From Paracoccus sp. UBA889 (lineage in GTDB: Bacteria; Pseudomonadota; Alphaproteobacteria; Rhodobacterales; Rhodobacteraceae), in NCBI GenBank assembly GCA_002294185.1, contig DBFD01000044.1:887-34159 (forward strand): 33,273 bases of DNA, in the 5' to 3' direction. The stretch's first letter is position 1, and each line of letters opens with the position of its first letter. Shown here in pieces: positions 13,779-22,714 of the stretch. The notes under the pieces are model-generated. The model did not search any database. It was not told the DNA's origin and saw nothing but the letters and a program-made list of their open reading frames with translations. A program made the position numbers and the translations under genes.

Positions 13779-16319
13779 ATGAACATGCGCGACTGCCCCG
13801 ATCTGCTGGAAATCACACCCTCGGCCGGGGTCGAGCGGGTGCGGCACGGCTGGCGCGCCAAATGCCTGCAACGTCTGGTGCGAATGGATTTGCCTGTTCC
13901 GCGAAGCTTCGCCATTCCGGCCGCGGCGGTCCAGACCATTGCCGCGGGGCGCAGCGGCGGCCTGCCCGGGCTGTCGGCCCTGTTCGAGACCGGCGACGGG
14001 CTTGTCAGCGTGCGCCCCTCGGCCGTGATGCCGGATTGGGGCGGTCCGGGAACGGTGCTGAATGTCGGCATCAACGACGCCACCCATGCCCGCCTTGCCG
14101 GACGGATCGGACGCGGCAACGCCGATGCGATCTATCTCAGTTTCGTGCAGAGCTACGCGATCAACATCGCCCGGCTGGATCCCGACATGTTCGCGCAGGA
14201 AGGCGACGGCGCGCTGGCCCATGCTCTGCGCCTTTACCATGACGAGATGGACGAGGATTTTCCGCAGGATCCGGCCCGGCAACTGGCCGAGGTCCTGCGT
14301 TCGATGGCGCGGGCCTGGGACGGACCCAGCGCCCGCCTGTTGCGGCAGGCCAAGGGCGCGCCCGCCGATGCCCCTCTGGGGCTGGTGGTTCAGGACATGG
14401 CGCTGGCCCTCGGGCCGGGCCTGTCGGGATCGGGCACGATCCAGTTCGTCGATCCGGTCACCGGCACGCCGCGCGTCACCGGACGCTTCCGCGGCCAGCA
14501 TCACGGCGCGGCGGTGGGCAGCGGAGCCGAGACGCTGTATCTGACCTGCGACGAACGCGGCACGTCGCTGGAGGATGTGGCCCCCGACATCTTCGCCGAT
14601 CTGGTCCGCTTCGGCGTCGCCGCGCGCGAGAGGCTGCGCGAAGAGATGCAGATCGAATTCGTGCTGACGGACGGACGGATTTCGATCATCGACGCGGTTC
14701 GGCTGCAACGCAGTTCGCGCGCCAGCGTGCGGATCGCCGTGGCCCTGGCACGCGACGGGATCATTCCCCGGACCGAGGCCGTGATGCGGGTCGAGCCGCG
14801 TGCCCTGGCCGATCTGCTGCATCATCAGGTCGATCCGCGCAGCCCGCGCGACGTCATCGCGCGCGGGATCAACGCCAGTCCCGGCGCGGCCACCGGCCGG
14901 ATCGTATTTTCCGCCGCCGCCGCCCAGGCCGCCGCCGCCCGCGAGGAAGCCTGTATCCTGGTCCGCCGCGAGACCGTGCCCGAGGATATCCGGGGCATGC
15001 ACGCCTCGGTCGCCGTGCTGACCGAGCGGGGCGGGACGACCAGCCATGCGGCCGTGATCGCACGGGGTCTGGGCAAGCCCTGCATCGTCGGCGCCTCGGG
15101 CATCGGCATCGACGGCCGTGCCCGAACCCTGCACGCCGGTGCAAGATTGCTGCGCGAGGGTGACGAGATCACCATCGACGGATCTTCGGGCGAGGTTCTG
15201 GCAGGCGCGGCCGCCCTGCTGGATCCGGCGCTGGACGAGGCGTTCACGCAGCTTCTGGACTGGGCGGACGCGGCCGGCGGCATCGGCGTGCGCGCCAATG
15301 CCGACACGCCCGAGGACGCCCGCACCGCGCGCCGGTTCAGCGCACAGGGCATCGGCCTGTGCCGGACCGAGCACATGTTCTTCGATGCGGACCGCCTGCC
15401 CGCCATGCGCGAGATGATCTTTGCCGACAAGCCCGCCGACCGGAAGCTGGCGCTGGACCGGATCCTGCCGATGCAGCGCCGCGATTTCATCGAATTGTTC
15501 GAGATCATGGCCGGCCTGCCCGTCACTATCCGCCTGTTCGACCCTCCGCTGCACGAATTCCTGCCCCACGACCGCGAGGGCTTGCGCGAACTGGCCGAAT
15601 CGCTGGATCTGCCGCTTTCGGACGTGACCAGGCGCGTCGAGGCGCTGTCGGAATTCAACCCTATGCTGGGCATGCGGGGGGTCCGTCTGGGCATCACCGT
15701 TCCCGAAATCTACGACATGCAGGCCCGTGCCATCTTCGAGGCCACCGTCGAGGCCAGCCGCAAGGGCGCGCCCGTGGTTCCCGAAATCATGGTTCCGCTG
15801 GTCTCGGCCATGCGCGAGGTGGAACTGGTCAAGACCCGTGTCGATGCAGTCGCCGCCGCGGTGCGCAACGAACGTCGCAGCGATTTCACCTATCGCCTGG
15901 GCGTGATGGTCGAAACGCCGCGCGCCGCGCTGCGGGCGGGAGACATCGCCGCCCATGCCGCCTTCCTGTCCTTCGGCACGAATGATCTGACGCAGATGAC
16001 CTATGGCCTGTCGCGCGACGATGCCGGGCGCTTCATGGGCATCTATGTCGGCCAAGGCGTCTATGCCGAGGATCCGTTTCACTTTCTCGACAACGAGGGC
16101 GTGGGCGAATTGCTTCTGGTCGGCGCCCGGCGGGCCCGGCAGCAACGGCCGGGGATCACGATCGCGGTCTGCGGCGAACATGGCGGCAACCCTGAATCCA
16201 TCGATTTCTGCGCCGAGGCGCAGTTCGACTATGTCTCCTGCTCACCCTTCCGGGTGCCCGTCGCGCGACTGGCCGCCGCCCAGTCCGCAATCAATTCACG
16301 GCTGCGCGACAAGACCTGA
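13779..16319 (+). CDS. Pyruvate phosphate dikinase-like protein with a degenerate ATP-grasp domain
   Basis: An 846-residue protein in the PEP-utilising enzyme family. The central phosphohistidine domain is intact: GGTTSHAAVIARGLGKPCIVG-type sequence with catalytic His423. The C-terminal PEP/pyruvate barrel keeps its expected residues in GLCRTEHMFF, IRLFDPPLHEFLP, NPMLGMRG, VMVETPRAAL, FGTNDLTQMTYG and CGEHGG. The N-terminal ATP-grasp region is different: the usual GGKGANL lysine loop is replaced by HGWRAKCL, the FTRDP motif reads QFVDP, and the usual LQTR reads IDAV (305-307 are Asp-Ala-Val), although IEF is kept. This resembles PPDK more than PEP synthase or PtsI. It may not use ATP as PPDK does. 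It stands alone, with no adjacent PPDK regulatory protein. Confidence 0.85.
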   Translation: MNMRDCPDLLEITPSAGVERVRHGWRAKCLQRLVRMDLPVPRSFAIPAAAVQTIAAGRSGGLPGLSALFETGDGLVSVRPSAVMPDWGGPGTVLNVGINDATHARLAGRIGRGNADAIYLSFVQSYAINIARLDPDMFAQEGDGALAHALRLYHDEMDEDFPQDPARQLAEVLRSMARAWDGPSARLLRQAKGAPADAPLGLVVQDMALALGPGLSGSGTIQFVDPVTGTPRVTGRFRGQHHGAAVGSGAETLYLTCDERGTSLEDVAPDIFADLVRFGVAARERLREEMQIEFVLTDGRISIIDAVRLQRSSRASVRIAVALARDGIIPRTEAVMRVEPRALADLLHHQVDPRSPRDVIARGINASPGAATGRIVFSAAAAQAAAAREEACILVRRETVPEDIRGMHASVAVLTERGGTTSHAAVIARGLGKPCIVGASGIGIDGRARTLHAGARLLREGDEITIDGSSGEVLAGAAALLDPALDEAFTQLLDWADAAGGIGVRANADTPEDARTARRFSAQGIGLCRTEHMFFDADRLPAMREMIFADKPADRKLALDRILPMQRRDFIELFEIMAGLPVTIRLFDPPLHEFLPHDREGLRELAESLDLPLSDVTRRVEALSEFNPMLGMRGVRLGITVPEIYDMQARAIFEATVEASRKGAPVVPEIMVPLVSAMREVELVKTRVDAVAAAVRNERRSDFTYRLGVMVETPRAALRAGDIAAHAAFLSFGTNDLTQMTYGLSRDDAGRFMGIYVGQGVYAEDPFHFLDNEGVGELLLVGARRARQQRPGITIAVCGEHGGNPESIDFCAEAQFDYVSCSPFRVPVARLAAAQSAINSRLRDKT

Positions 16320-16633
16320 GCGCGGTTTTGGCCGGATGCCGGTGATTCGTCGCCTCGCGCCGAAAATCTCAACCGCAAGTTGTTGAAACTGCGTCCGAAA
16401 CGGACCCAATTTTTCCGCGCTCTGCCGAAACTCGCCGGTTCAGCAGAAAGGCGTCGGCGGGATTTCGCCCGAAACGGGGATAACACGCCCCGGAACGCGG
16501 GACTTGCATATGTGTCATGGAAAGATCGTTCCGGAAAATTCTAGTCACTTCCTGGTTCTCTTGCGTCCGTCACCTGCTCGCGATGCGGCGCGATTTAAGA
16601 CCCTGTCAACGCGACCCGTTTATAGGAACGACA
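16320..16633. other. Gap of 314 bases without a supported gene
   Basis: Slightly less GC-rich than its surroundings. Short open frames on both strands have no recognisable product or ribosome-binding site. An in-frame ATG at 16517 would extend the cell-wall hydrolase by 39 residues, but that stretch is Arg/Cys-rich and precedes a good signal peptide, so I treat it as untranslated. The gap presumably holds the hydrolase promoter; I could not pick one out convincingly. Confidence 0.6.
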
Positions 16634-17272
16634 ATGACCATGCTGCCATCGCGGCTGGCACTCATCTGCCTGGGTGCCGCCTCAGCAATTTCCTTTGTCT
16701 CGCAATCCGCCCAGGCCGGCGGCAATGCCTCGCTGTTTTCTGCCGGAGCCGGAATCTTTTCGGCGGCGCAGAGCCCCATGGATTTGCCGCGCCGGAAACC
16801 GCTGCTCTATTCCGATGCCGAGCCCGCGAAGGTCAAGGCCGCGCCGGACCAGATATTCCTTGCCAAGGCCACGCCACGCTATTCCAACCGCGATCTGGGC
16901 TGTCTGGCCGAGGCCCTGTATTTCGAGGCGCGGGGCGAAGGGGCCAAGGGTCAGGCCGCCGTGGCCGAGGTGATCCTGAACCGCGTTGACAGCGGCGCCT
17001 TCCCCTCGACCGTCTGCGGCGTCGTCAACCAGCCCAGCCAGTTCAGCTATACGATCGGCGGACGCAAGGCGATCGGCAACAAGAGCGCGTATATGCGCGC
17101 CCGCCAGATCGCCGAGGCGGCTCTGGCAGGGGCGCCGCGGGTGCTGACCAAGGGCGCGACCTATTTCCATACGCCTGCGGTTCGTCCGGCCTGGTCCAGG
17201 CGTTTCCAGCGCACCGTGCAGATCGGTCGCCACATCTTCTATCGCACCGGTCAGCGGGTCGCGTCGAACTGA
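16634..17272 (+). CDS. SleB-type cell-wall hydrolase, exported
   Basis: A 212-residue protein. Residues 1-28 form a signal peptide ending SQSAQA. The catalytic domain of the Hydrolase_2 (SleB/CwlJ) family spans about residues 85-205: CLAEALYFEARGEGAKGQAA carries the conserved Glu93 and Glu98, followed by VAEVILNRV, then SQFSYT and FHTPAVRPAW. These enzymes cut the glycan strand of peptidoglycan and in non-spore-formers act in wall remodelling. The start at 16634 has AGGA 7 bases upstream; an ATG at 16640 is a possible alternative. It is monocistronic: folB follows after 60 bases. Confidence 0.88.
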   Translation: MTMLPSRLALICLGAASAISFVSQSAQAGGNASLFSAGAGIFSAAQSPMDLPRRKPLLYSDAEPAKVKAAPDQIFLAKATPRYSNRDLGCLAEALYFEARGEGAKGQAAVAEVILNRVDSGAFPSTVCGVVNQPSQFSYTIGGRKAIGNKSAYMRARQIAEAALAGAPRVLTKGATYFHTPAVRPAWSRRFQRTVQIGRHIFYRTGQRVASN

Positions 17273-17332
17273 TCGCGCCGGTCGCGGGGGCGCCGCGCGG
17301 ACGGGCTTGCGGCAGCGTCGGATTTGCGGTGA

Positions 17333-18124
17333 ATGGCGGATATGGACCAGCCTGACCGTATCCATCTGCGCGATCATGTCGTCTCTGCCGAGATCGGCGC
17401 ATTCCAGTCCGAACGCGGCCGCGACCAGCGGTTGCGCTTTGATGTCGCTGTCGATCTTGCATCCCCGGTCAGCGGGGCCGAGGATCAGGTGGACCGGATC
17501 CTGTCCTATGATCTTCTGGTTCAAGCGATCGACACTGCCCTGTGCGATCAGCGATACAATCTTGTCGAAACCCTGGCCGAACGGATCGCGGCCGCGATTC
17601 TGGTCCATCCTCAGGCGGCGCGTGTCCGGGTGACCGTGGAAAAGCTGGACCGGGGGCCGGGCGCCCTTGGCATCACGATCAGCCGCGACGCGGGCCGGGT
17701 CGCCGTTGCGGAACGCGTCATGCCGGTGCGGCTTCTGATCTGGCGCCGGCCCGCTGCGCTGCCCGAAGGTGCCCTGCTGATCCTGCCCGATGCGCCCGGC
17801 CTGCCGCTGCCCGAGGGCGGGGACCGGCGGCGCATCGCGCTTCTGGCGATGGATCAGGCGGCCTGGGCGCTGGCCGGGCGGCTGGGTCTGGACGTCGCCG
17901 AGACGCGAACCGAGATCGATCACGCGATCCGCCTTGGCCAAGCCGTCGTCTGGGCCCCGAGCCGTCTGGCCTGTGACGCGCCCGAGGCCGGCGAGAACGT
18001 CGAAAGCCTGGGTTTCTGGCTGGCGCGGCGGCTGGATGCCGCAAGGATCGACTTTGCTCAGGACACGCCGCTGCCGGTCGCGCCCGCGGGCCTGAGGGCG
18101 GCGACGGGACGGGCGGAACGCTGA
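17333..18124 (+). CDS. folB: Dihydroneopterin aldolase FolB with an extra C-terminal region
   Basis: A 263-residue protein. The first 125 residues are a FolB domain (DRIHLRDHVVSAEIGAFQSERGRDQRLRFDV, DRILSYDLLVQAI, YNLVETLAERIAAAIL, RVRVTVEKLDRGPGALG), which converts 7,8-dihydroneopterin to 6-hydroxymethyl-dihydropterin and glycolaldehyde in folate synthesis. Usual FolB proteins are about 120 residues, so the remaining 138 residues are an added region (LLIWRRPAALPEGALLILPDAP to the end) that I do not recognise. It does not carry the motifs of HPPK. The stop shares one base with the folP start (TGATG), so folB-folP-glmM are translationally coupled. Confidence 0.9.
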   Translation: MADMDQPDRIHLRDHVVSAEIGAFQSERGRDQRLRFDVAVDLASPVSGAEDQVDRILSYDLLVQAIDTALCDQRYNLVETLAERIAAAILVHPQAARVRVTVEKLDRGPGALGITISRDAGRVAVAERVMPVRLLIWRRPAALPEGALLILPDAPGLPLPEGGDRRRIALLAMDQAAWALAGRLGLDVAETRTEIDHAIRLGQAVVWAPSRLACDAPEAGENVESLGFWLARRLDAARIDFAQDTPLPVAPAGLRAATGRAER

Positions 18125-19113
18125 TGAGGGACGACCGCCGCTATCATCGACCCCTGCCCTGCCCGCATGGCCGGCACAGGCTGGCCGGGGGCTGGGTCCG
18201 TTTTTCCAAAGTCGAGATCCTGCGCCGCGGGCAGCCGCCCCGGATCAGCGATGCCATCCCCGATGATGTGCTCGAGACGCTGACGCGCCCGCGCGCGACG
18301 CTGGTTGGCCTGGCCATGGATCGGCCGCATCTCATGGGGATCGTGAACGCGACGCCCGACAGTTTCTCGGATGGTGGCGCCTATGATCCGGTCATACAGG
18401 CGCGGGCCCTGGCGGCGGAGGGGGCCGCGATCCTCGATATCGGCGGTGAATCGACGCGCCCCGGCGCGACCTCGGTTCCCGCGGCCGACGAAGCCGCCCG
18501 CATCCTGCCCGCGATCCGCGCCCTTGCGGACCGGATCCCGATCTCGGTCGACACTCGCAAGGCCAGCGTGGCGCAGGCGGCGTTGCAGGCCGGGGCGGTT
18601 ATCGTCAACGACGTGTCCGGCTTTGACTTCGATCCCGCCCTGCCCGGCGTGGTGGCCGCGGCAGGGGTTCCGGTCTGCCTGATGCATGCCCAGGGGCTGC
18701 CGGAAACCATGCAGCACGATCCGCGCTATGACGACGTGCTGCTGGACGTCTATGACGCGCTGGAGGCGCGGATGGCGCGGGCGGTTTCGGCGGGAATCCC
18801 CGCCCATCGGATCGTGATCGATCCGGGAATCGGATTCGGCAAGACGCAGGCGCATAATCTTGCCATCCTTCGGCGGATTTCGCTGTATCATGGCCTGGGT
18901 TGCCCGGTGCTTCTGGGCGTGTCGCGCAAGCGGTTCATCGGCACGATCGGCGGGGTCGCGGGCGCCGCCGAACGCGGGCCGGGCACCCTGGCGCTGACGC
19001 TGGCGGCGGTCGCGCAGGGCATCCAGATCCACCGCGTGCATGACGTGGCGGGCACAGATCAGGGGCTGCGCCTGTGGCGGGCTCTTGACCAGAACGAAAA
19101 GGCAGAGGAATGA
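18124..19113 (+). CDS. folP: Dihydropteroate synthase
   Basis: A 329-residue enzyme joining 6-hydroxymethyl-dihydropterin pyrophosphate to p-aminobenzoate; it is the sulfonamide target. Key sites: [11 protein letters not shown] at 75-85 (the usual second residue of this motif is Val, here Ala), GGESTRPG at 107-114, [23 protein letters not shown] and SRKRFIG. The first 68 residues are an extension before the barrel, longer than in most bacteria but usual, as I recall, in Rhodobacterales homologues. It overlaps folB by one base and glmM by four (ATGA), which places folate and amino-sugar synthesis in one transcript. Confidence 0.94.
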   Translation: MRDDRRYHRPLPCPHGRHRLAGGWVRFSKVEILRRGQPPRISDAIPDDVLETLTRPRATLVGLAMDRPHLMGIVNATPDSFSDGGAYDPVIQARALAAEGAAILDIGGESTRPGATSVPAADEAARILPAIRALADRIPISVDTRKASVAQAALQAGAVIVNDVSGFDFDPALPGVVAAAGVPVCLMHAQGLPETMQHDPRYDDVLLDVYDALEARMARAVSAGIPAHRIVIDPGIGFGKTQAHNLAILRRISLYHGLGCPVLLGVSRKRFIGTIGGVAGAAERGPGTLALTLAAVAQGIQIHRVHDVAGTDQGLRLWRALDQNEKAEE

Positions 19114-20453
19114 GCAGAGGATTATTCGGAACGGACGGGGTGCGCGGACGCGCCAATACCCATCCGATGACCGCCGAGATGGCGCTGCGGCTGGGTGCCG
19201 CAGCCGGGCGATATTTCCGCCGCGACGGGCGCAACCGGCACCGGGTGGTGATCGGCAAGGACACGCGGCAATCGGGCTACATGCTGGAAAACGCGCTGAC
19301 GGCGGGATTGACCAGCACCGGCATGAACGTATTGCTGCTGGGTCCGGTGCCGACGCCGGCGGTGGGTTTCCTGACCCGGTCGATGCGGGCGGATCTGGGG
19401 ATCATGATCTCGGCCAGCCACAACCCGGCCGATGACAACGGGATCAAGTTCTTCGGTCCCGACGGCTTCAAGCTGTCCGACGAGGCCGAGGCAGAGATCG
19501 AGGCCATCGTCGCAGGCGAGATCGAACCGGCGCAGCCGAACAACATCGGCCGCGCCAGGCGGGTCGATGACGGTCGCGGGCGCTATGTCGAATATGCCAA
19601 GACCACCTTCCCGGCCGGGCAGCGGCTGGACGGGCTGAAGGTCGTCGTCGATTGCGCCAATGGCGCGGCCTATCGGGCGGCGCCCGAGGTCTTGTGGGAA
19701 CTGGGCGCCGAGGTGATCCCGCTGGGCGTCGATCCCGACGGCCGCAACATCAATGCCGGCGTCGGCAGCACCCATCCCGAAGCCTGCGCCGCCGCGGTGC
19801 TGGACCATGGCGCAGATCTGGGGATCAGCCTCGATGGCGATGCCGACCGGGTGGCGATCATCGACGAGACCGGGCGCTTGGCCGATGGCGATCAGATCAT
19901 GGCGCTGCTGGCATCCCGCTGGGCGGCGCAGGGCCGGCTGCGCGGCGGGGCGCTGGTCGCCACCGTCATGTCCAATCTGGGGCTGGAGCATTTCCTGTCG
20001 GGTCATGCCCTGAAGCTGGAACGGACCCGTGTCGGCGATCGCTACGTGGTCGAAAAGATGCGTGAGGGCGGCTTCAACCTGGGCGGCGAGCAATCGGGCC
20101 ATATCGTGATGACCGACTATGCCACAACCGGCGATGGGCTGATCGCGGCGATGCAGTTTCTGGCCGCGATGTCCGAGATCGGCGACAGCGCCAGCGCGCT
20201 TGCGGCACAATTCGATCCGGTGCCGCAACTGCTGAAGAACGTGCGATACGCCGCGGGCGCCGACCCCCTGTCGGCCGAGGCCGTCCGCGCCGTCATTGCC
20301 CAGGCCGAGGCGCGGCTTGCCGGGTCTGGCCGCGTGCTGATCCGCAAATCGGGCACCGAACCGCTGATCCGGGTCATGGCAGAGGCCGAAAACGAGGACA
20401 TGCTGCGCGAGGTCGTGGACGGAATCGTGGCGGCGGTCGAACGGGCGGCCTGA
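19110..20453 (+). CDS. glmM: Phosphoglucosamine mutase
   Basis: A 447-residue enzyme interconverting glucosamine-6-phosphate and glucosamine-1-phosphate on the route to UDP-GlcNAc, peptidoglycan and lipopolysaccharide. The active-site loop [12 protein letters not shown] holds the phosphoserine (Ser103); the metal loop DGDADR is at 242-247; GGEQSGH is the sugar-binding loop; [12 protein letters not shown] is the phosphate-binding loop. It starts four bases inside folP and is the last gene of the folB-folP-glmM operon, ending just before the intergenic hairpin element at 20473-20520. Confidence 0.96.
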   Translation: MSRGLFGTDGVRGRANTHPMTAEMALRLGAAAGRYFRRDGRNRHRVVIGKDTRQSGYMLENALTAGLTSTGMNVLLLGPVPTPAVGFLTRSMRADLGIMISASHNPADDNGIKFFGPDGFKLSDEAEAEIEAIVAGEIEPAQPNNIGRARRVDDGRGRYVEYAKTTFPAGQRLDGLKVVVDCANGAAYRAAPEVLWELGAEVIPLGVDPDGRNINAGVGSTHPEACAAAVLDHGADLGISLDGDADRVAIIDETGRLADGDQIMALLASRWAAQGRLRGGALVATVMSNLGLEHFLSGHALKLERTRVGDRYVVEKMREGGFNLGGEQSGHIVMTDYATTGDGLIAAMQFLAAMSEIGDSASALAAQFDPVPQLLKNVRYAAGADPLSAEAVRAVIAQAEARLAGSGRVLIRKSGTEPLIRVMAEAENEDMLREVVDGIVAAVERAA

Positions 20454-20472
20454 TTCCTGCGTCCCGCGACGG

Positions 20473-20520
20473 CCGGGGGCTTCGCGCCCCCGGACCCCCG
20501 CGAGGTATTTGGAAAGAGGG
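20473..20520. repeat. Rhodobacterales-type intergenic hairpin element, likely terminator
   Basis: GGGGGC-TTCGC-GCCCCC (20475-20491) is followed by GGACCCCCGCGAGGTATTT and GGAAAGAGGG. I recall this arrangement (C-rich hairpin, GGACCCCCG, an AT patch, then GAAAGAG) as a recurrent intergenic element in Rhodobacteraceae genomes. It lies between converging glmM and the FAD monooxygenase gene, so a terminator role is plausible. Only one copy is in this window. Confidence 0.6.
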
Positions 20521-20525
20521 CGAGG

Positions 20526-21653
20526 TCAGGCCGATCCTGCCGTGGGATCGTAGTCATAGAGCCAGTCGAAGCGGGCCAGCATCCGATCGGGCGCGAGGCG
20601 GTTTGCGAGACGCAGGGCGGCATGGGCCGCGACGCGCCTGGCCCCGGTCAGATGGTAGTTTCGCGCATTGTCATTGGCGGCCGCGACGACCCGGCTGGCG
20701 CGGGGTTTGCGCAGGGTTTCGAAGCGGGCAAGGGCCGATTTCTGGTCGGGATTCTCGTCCAGGCAGGCGGCAAGGATCCAGGCATCCTCGATGGCCATGA
20801 CCGCTCCCTGGGCCATGAAGGGCAGCGTCGGGTGGGCCGCGTCGCCGATCAGGACCAGCCTACCATCCTGCCAGCAGCGGGCGACCTGATGCCGGAAGAG
20901 GCCCCAGATATGGACCGATTCGACCTCGCCCAGCCAGCCCGGCACCGGGCCGCCGAAGCTGGCGAAGGCCGCGCGCAGTTGCGCCGGATCGTCGGGATGG
21001 GACCAGCCTTCGGCCTGCCATGCATCGCGTTCCTGGACGGCGACGATATTGCGCAGGCCTCCTGTCAGCGGATAGCTGACGAGGTGGCGGCGCGGCCCCA
21101 TGAAGACCTGCGCCTCTGGTGCGCCGCCGGGATCGCGGATCACCGCGCGCCATGCGGTGTTCCTTGTAAAGAAAGGCACTTCGCGGCCGTTCAGCACCCT
21201 GCGGACCTGGCTGTGCAGACCGTCGGCGCCGATGACCAGCGGCCCCTGGGGTGGGACTTCGACATTCCGGCCAAGCGCGATACGGGCCCCGGCATCGCGC
21301 GCCGCCCGCTCCAGCAGCGCGATCAGGCCGGCGCGGTGAATCAGCCGGAAATCGTCCATCGGACGGTGGCGCCGCAGATCGAGGCGAAGGACCGGCGCGC
21401 CCGACGCATCGCGCAACTGCACGGCCCGGCTGCGCAACGAGACGTCGCGCAGCGCCGGACCCAGATCCAGCGCCTCGACCACCCGCATCGCATTGGGCGA
21501 GATCTGCAGCCCCGCCCCGACCTCTCGGATCCCGACGCTGCGTTCCAGCACCGTCACCACGGCGCCGCGCCGCGCCAGCGCGACGGCTGCCGTCAGCCCG
21601 GCGACGCCCGCCCCGATGACGGTCACCGGGCGGTCCGCCAGCACCCCTTTCAT
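20526..21653 (-). CDS. FAD-dependent monooxygenase (aromatic hydroxylase type)
   Basis: A 375-residue flavoprotein of the UbiH/salicylate-hydroxylase class. The ADP-binding fold has GAGVAGL at 14-20, followed by the acidic strand end VLER; the second NADPH/FAD motif is GADGLHSQVR (142-151); the third FAD ribityl motif is GRLVLIGDAAHPTLPFMAQGA. Substrate unknown: UbiH homologues act in ubiquinone synthesis, while salicylate hydroxylase relatives act in aromatic breakdown, and the sequence does not decide. Its start overlaps the upstream DJ-1/PfpI gene by 4 bases, so it is part of dksA-DJ-1-monooxygenase on the minus strand. Confidence 0.88.
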   Translation of the reverse strand: MKGVLADRPVTVIGAGVAGLTAAVALARRGAVVTVLERSVGIREVGAGLQISPNAMRVVEALDLGPALRDVSLRSRAVQLRDASGAPVLRLDLRRHRPMDDFRLIHRAGLIALLERAARDAGARIALGRNVEVPPQGPLVIGADGLHSQVRRVLNGREVPFFTRNTAWRAVIRDPGGAPEAQVFMGPRRHLVSYPLTGGLRNIVAVQERDAWQAEGWSHPDDPAQLRAAFASFGGPVPGWLGEVESVHIWGLFRHQVARCWQDGRLVLIGDAAHPTLPFMAQGAVMAIEDAWILAACLDENPDQKSALARFETLRKPRASRVVAAANDNARNYHLTGARRVAAHAALRLANRLAPDRMLARFDWLYDYDPTAGSA

Positions 21654-22228
21654 GCGCGATGTTCGGCGGTGGCGATCTGACGGAACTGGGCCAGCTTGTC
21701 TTGCGACAGACCGGCGGCGCGAAAGACTTCGCCCGCGAAAGTGACCGGCGCCGTGCCTGGGGCGGTGACGATTCCGCCGTCGGCGACGGCATGGGGCAGG
21801 TCGCGATAGGTCTGCTGCGCCGAATAATCCGGAAGGTGATATTTCAGGAAATCGAGCCCGTTCGAAGTATGGGCGCGTCCCTCCAGCAAGCCGGCACGCG
21901 CAAGGGACAGCGTAGCCGCGCAGATCGCCGCGACCGTCTGGCCATTGTCATGCGCCTCGCGCAGCGGAACCGACAGGTCGGGCGCATCCGCTCGGCACCA
22001 GCCGTCGCTGCCGCAGAGCACGATGACCTCATCACCGCGAGGCAGGAAATCCGGCAGACCGGCAACCCGCAAACCGCCGATCGAGGTCAGATCTCCGCCG
22101 CCGGGCGTGACGTAGCGCGCGTTCAGGCCGTAGAAATCCCCACCGATCCCTGCGATCAGCGGGGTTTCCCAATCGGCGAAGCCGTCGATCAGGACAATGA
22201 GGAGGGGTTTCAGCACCGGATCGCCCAT
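21650..22228 (-). CDS. DJ-1/PfpI family protein
   Basis: A 192-residue protein of the DJ-1/PfpI superfamily. The nucleophile elbow is AAICAATLSLA with Cys103; Glu21 in FADWE is in place as the acidic partner, and His120 in RAHTSNG follows. This arrangement resembles the ThiJ/YdeA-like branch. Functions in the superfamily range from glyoxalase or chaperone to amidase, so no substrate is claimed. It starts 13 bases after the dksA stop and overlaps the FAD monooxygenase by 4 bases, so it lies in the middle of a three-gene operon. Confidence 0.85.
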   Translation of the reverse strand: MGDPVLKPLLIVLIDGFADWETPLIAGIGGDFYGLNARYVTPGGGDLTSIGGLRVAGLPDFLPRGDEVIVLCGSDGWCRADAPDLSVPLREAHDNGQTVAAICAATLSLARAGLLEGRAHTSNGLDFLKYHLPDYSAQQTYRDLPHAVADGGIVTAPGTAPVTFAGEVFRAAGLSQDKLAQFRQIATAEHRA

Positions 22229-22241
22229 CTCGCCGCCGCGA

Positions 22242-22664
22242 TCAATCGTCGCGATGCACGCGCTCGCGGCGTTCGTGGCGTTCCTGCGCTTCCAGCGTCA
22301 TCGTGGCGATGGGACGGGCATCCAGCCGTTTCAGGCTGATCGGCTCTCCGGTCATCTCGCAATAGCCGTATTCGCCCGTCTCGATCCGGCGCAGCGCCGA
22401 GTCGATCTTGCTGACCAGTTTGCGCTGACGGTCGCGGGTGCGCAGTTCCAGCGCGCGGTCGGTTTCCTCGCTGGCCCGATCGGCCAGATCAGGAACCGAA
22501 CGGGCGCTGTCTTGCAGACCCTCCAGCGTCTCTGCGGACTGATCAAGCAATTCCTGCTTCCACGCCTCCAGCTTGCGCCGGAAATATTCGAGCTGGCGTT
22601 CATTCATGAACGGCTCGTCCTCGGCGGGGCGATAATCTTGTGGCAGGAAGGTCTGGGCTTTCAT
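22242..22664 (-). CDS. dksA: RNA polymerase-binding factor DksA, zinc-finger cysteines lost
   Basis: A 140-residue DksA. A long coiled coil (about residues 21-95) has the tip motif D59-L-A-D62-R-A64, matching the DxxDxA needed in E. coli DksA for activity with ppGpp at rRNA promoters. The globular part normally carries four zinc-binding cysteines; here only the first is kept (Cys102), with Thr105, Thr123 and Ala126 at the other positions. One-cysteine DksA proteins are known in Rhodobacter and as DksA2 of Pseudomonas and work without zinc. It is the first gene of a three-gene minus-strand operon. Confidence 0.93.
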   Translation of the reverse strand: MKAQTFLPQDYRPAEDEPFMNERQLEYFRRKLEAWKQELLDQSAETLEGLQDSARSVPDLADRASEETDRALELRTRDRQRKLVSKIDSALRRIETGEYGYCEMTGEPISLKRLDARPIATMTLEAQERHERRERVHRDD

Positions 22665-22714
22665 ACGTCCTCCGGCTGGGCCGGGTGGGTCTGTAATCCG
22701 GCACCTTGCGCGCC

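Noticed and set aside
13764-16181. An 805-codon open frame on the minus strand opposite the PPDK-like gene
   Set aside because: No recognisable domains and His/Gln/Arg-rich composition typical of antisense frames; the plus-strand protein has all family motifs.
16517-16633. A 39-residue N-terminal extension of the cell-wall hydrolase
   Set aside because: It would bury a good signal peptide behind an Arg/Cys-rich segment; the ATG at 16634 has its own AGGA site.
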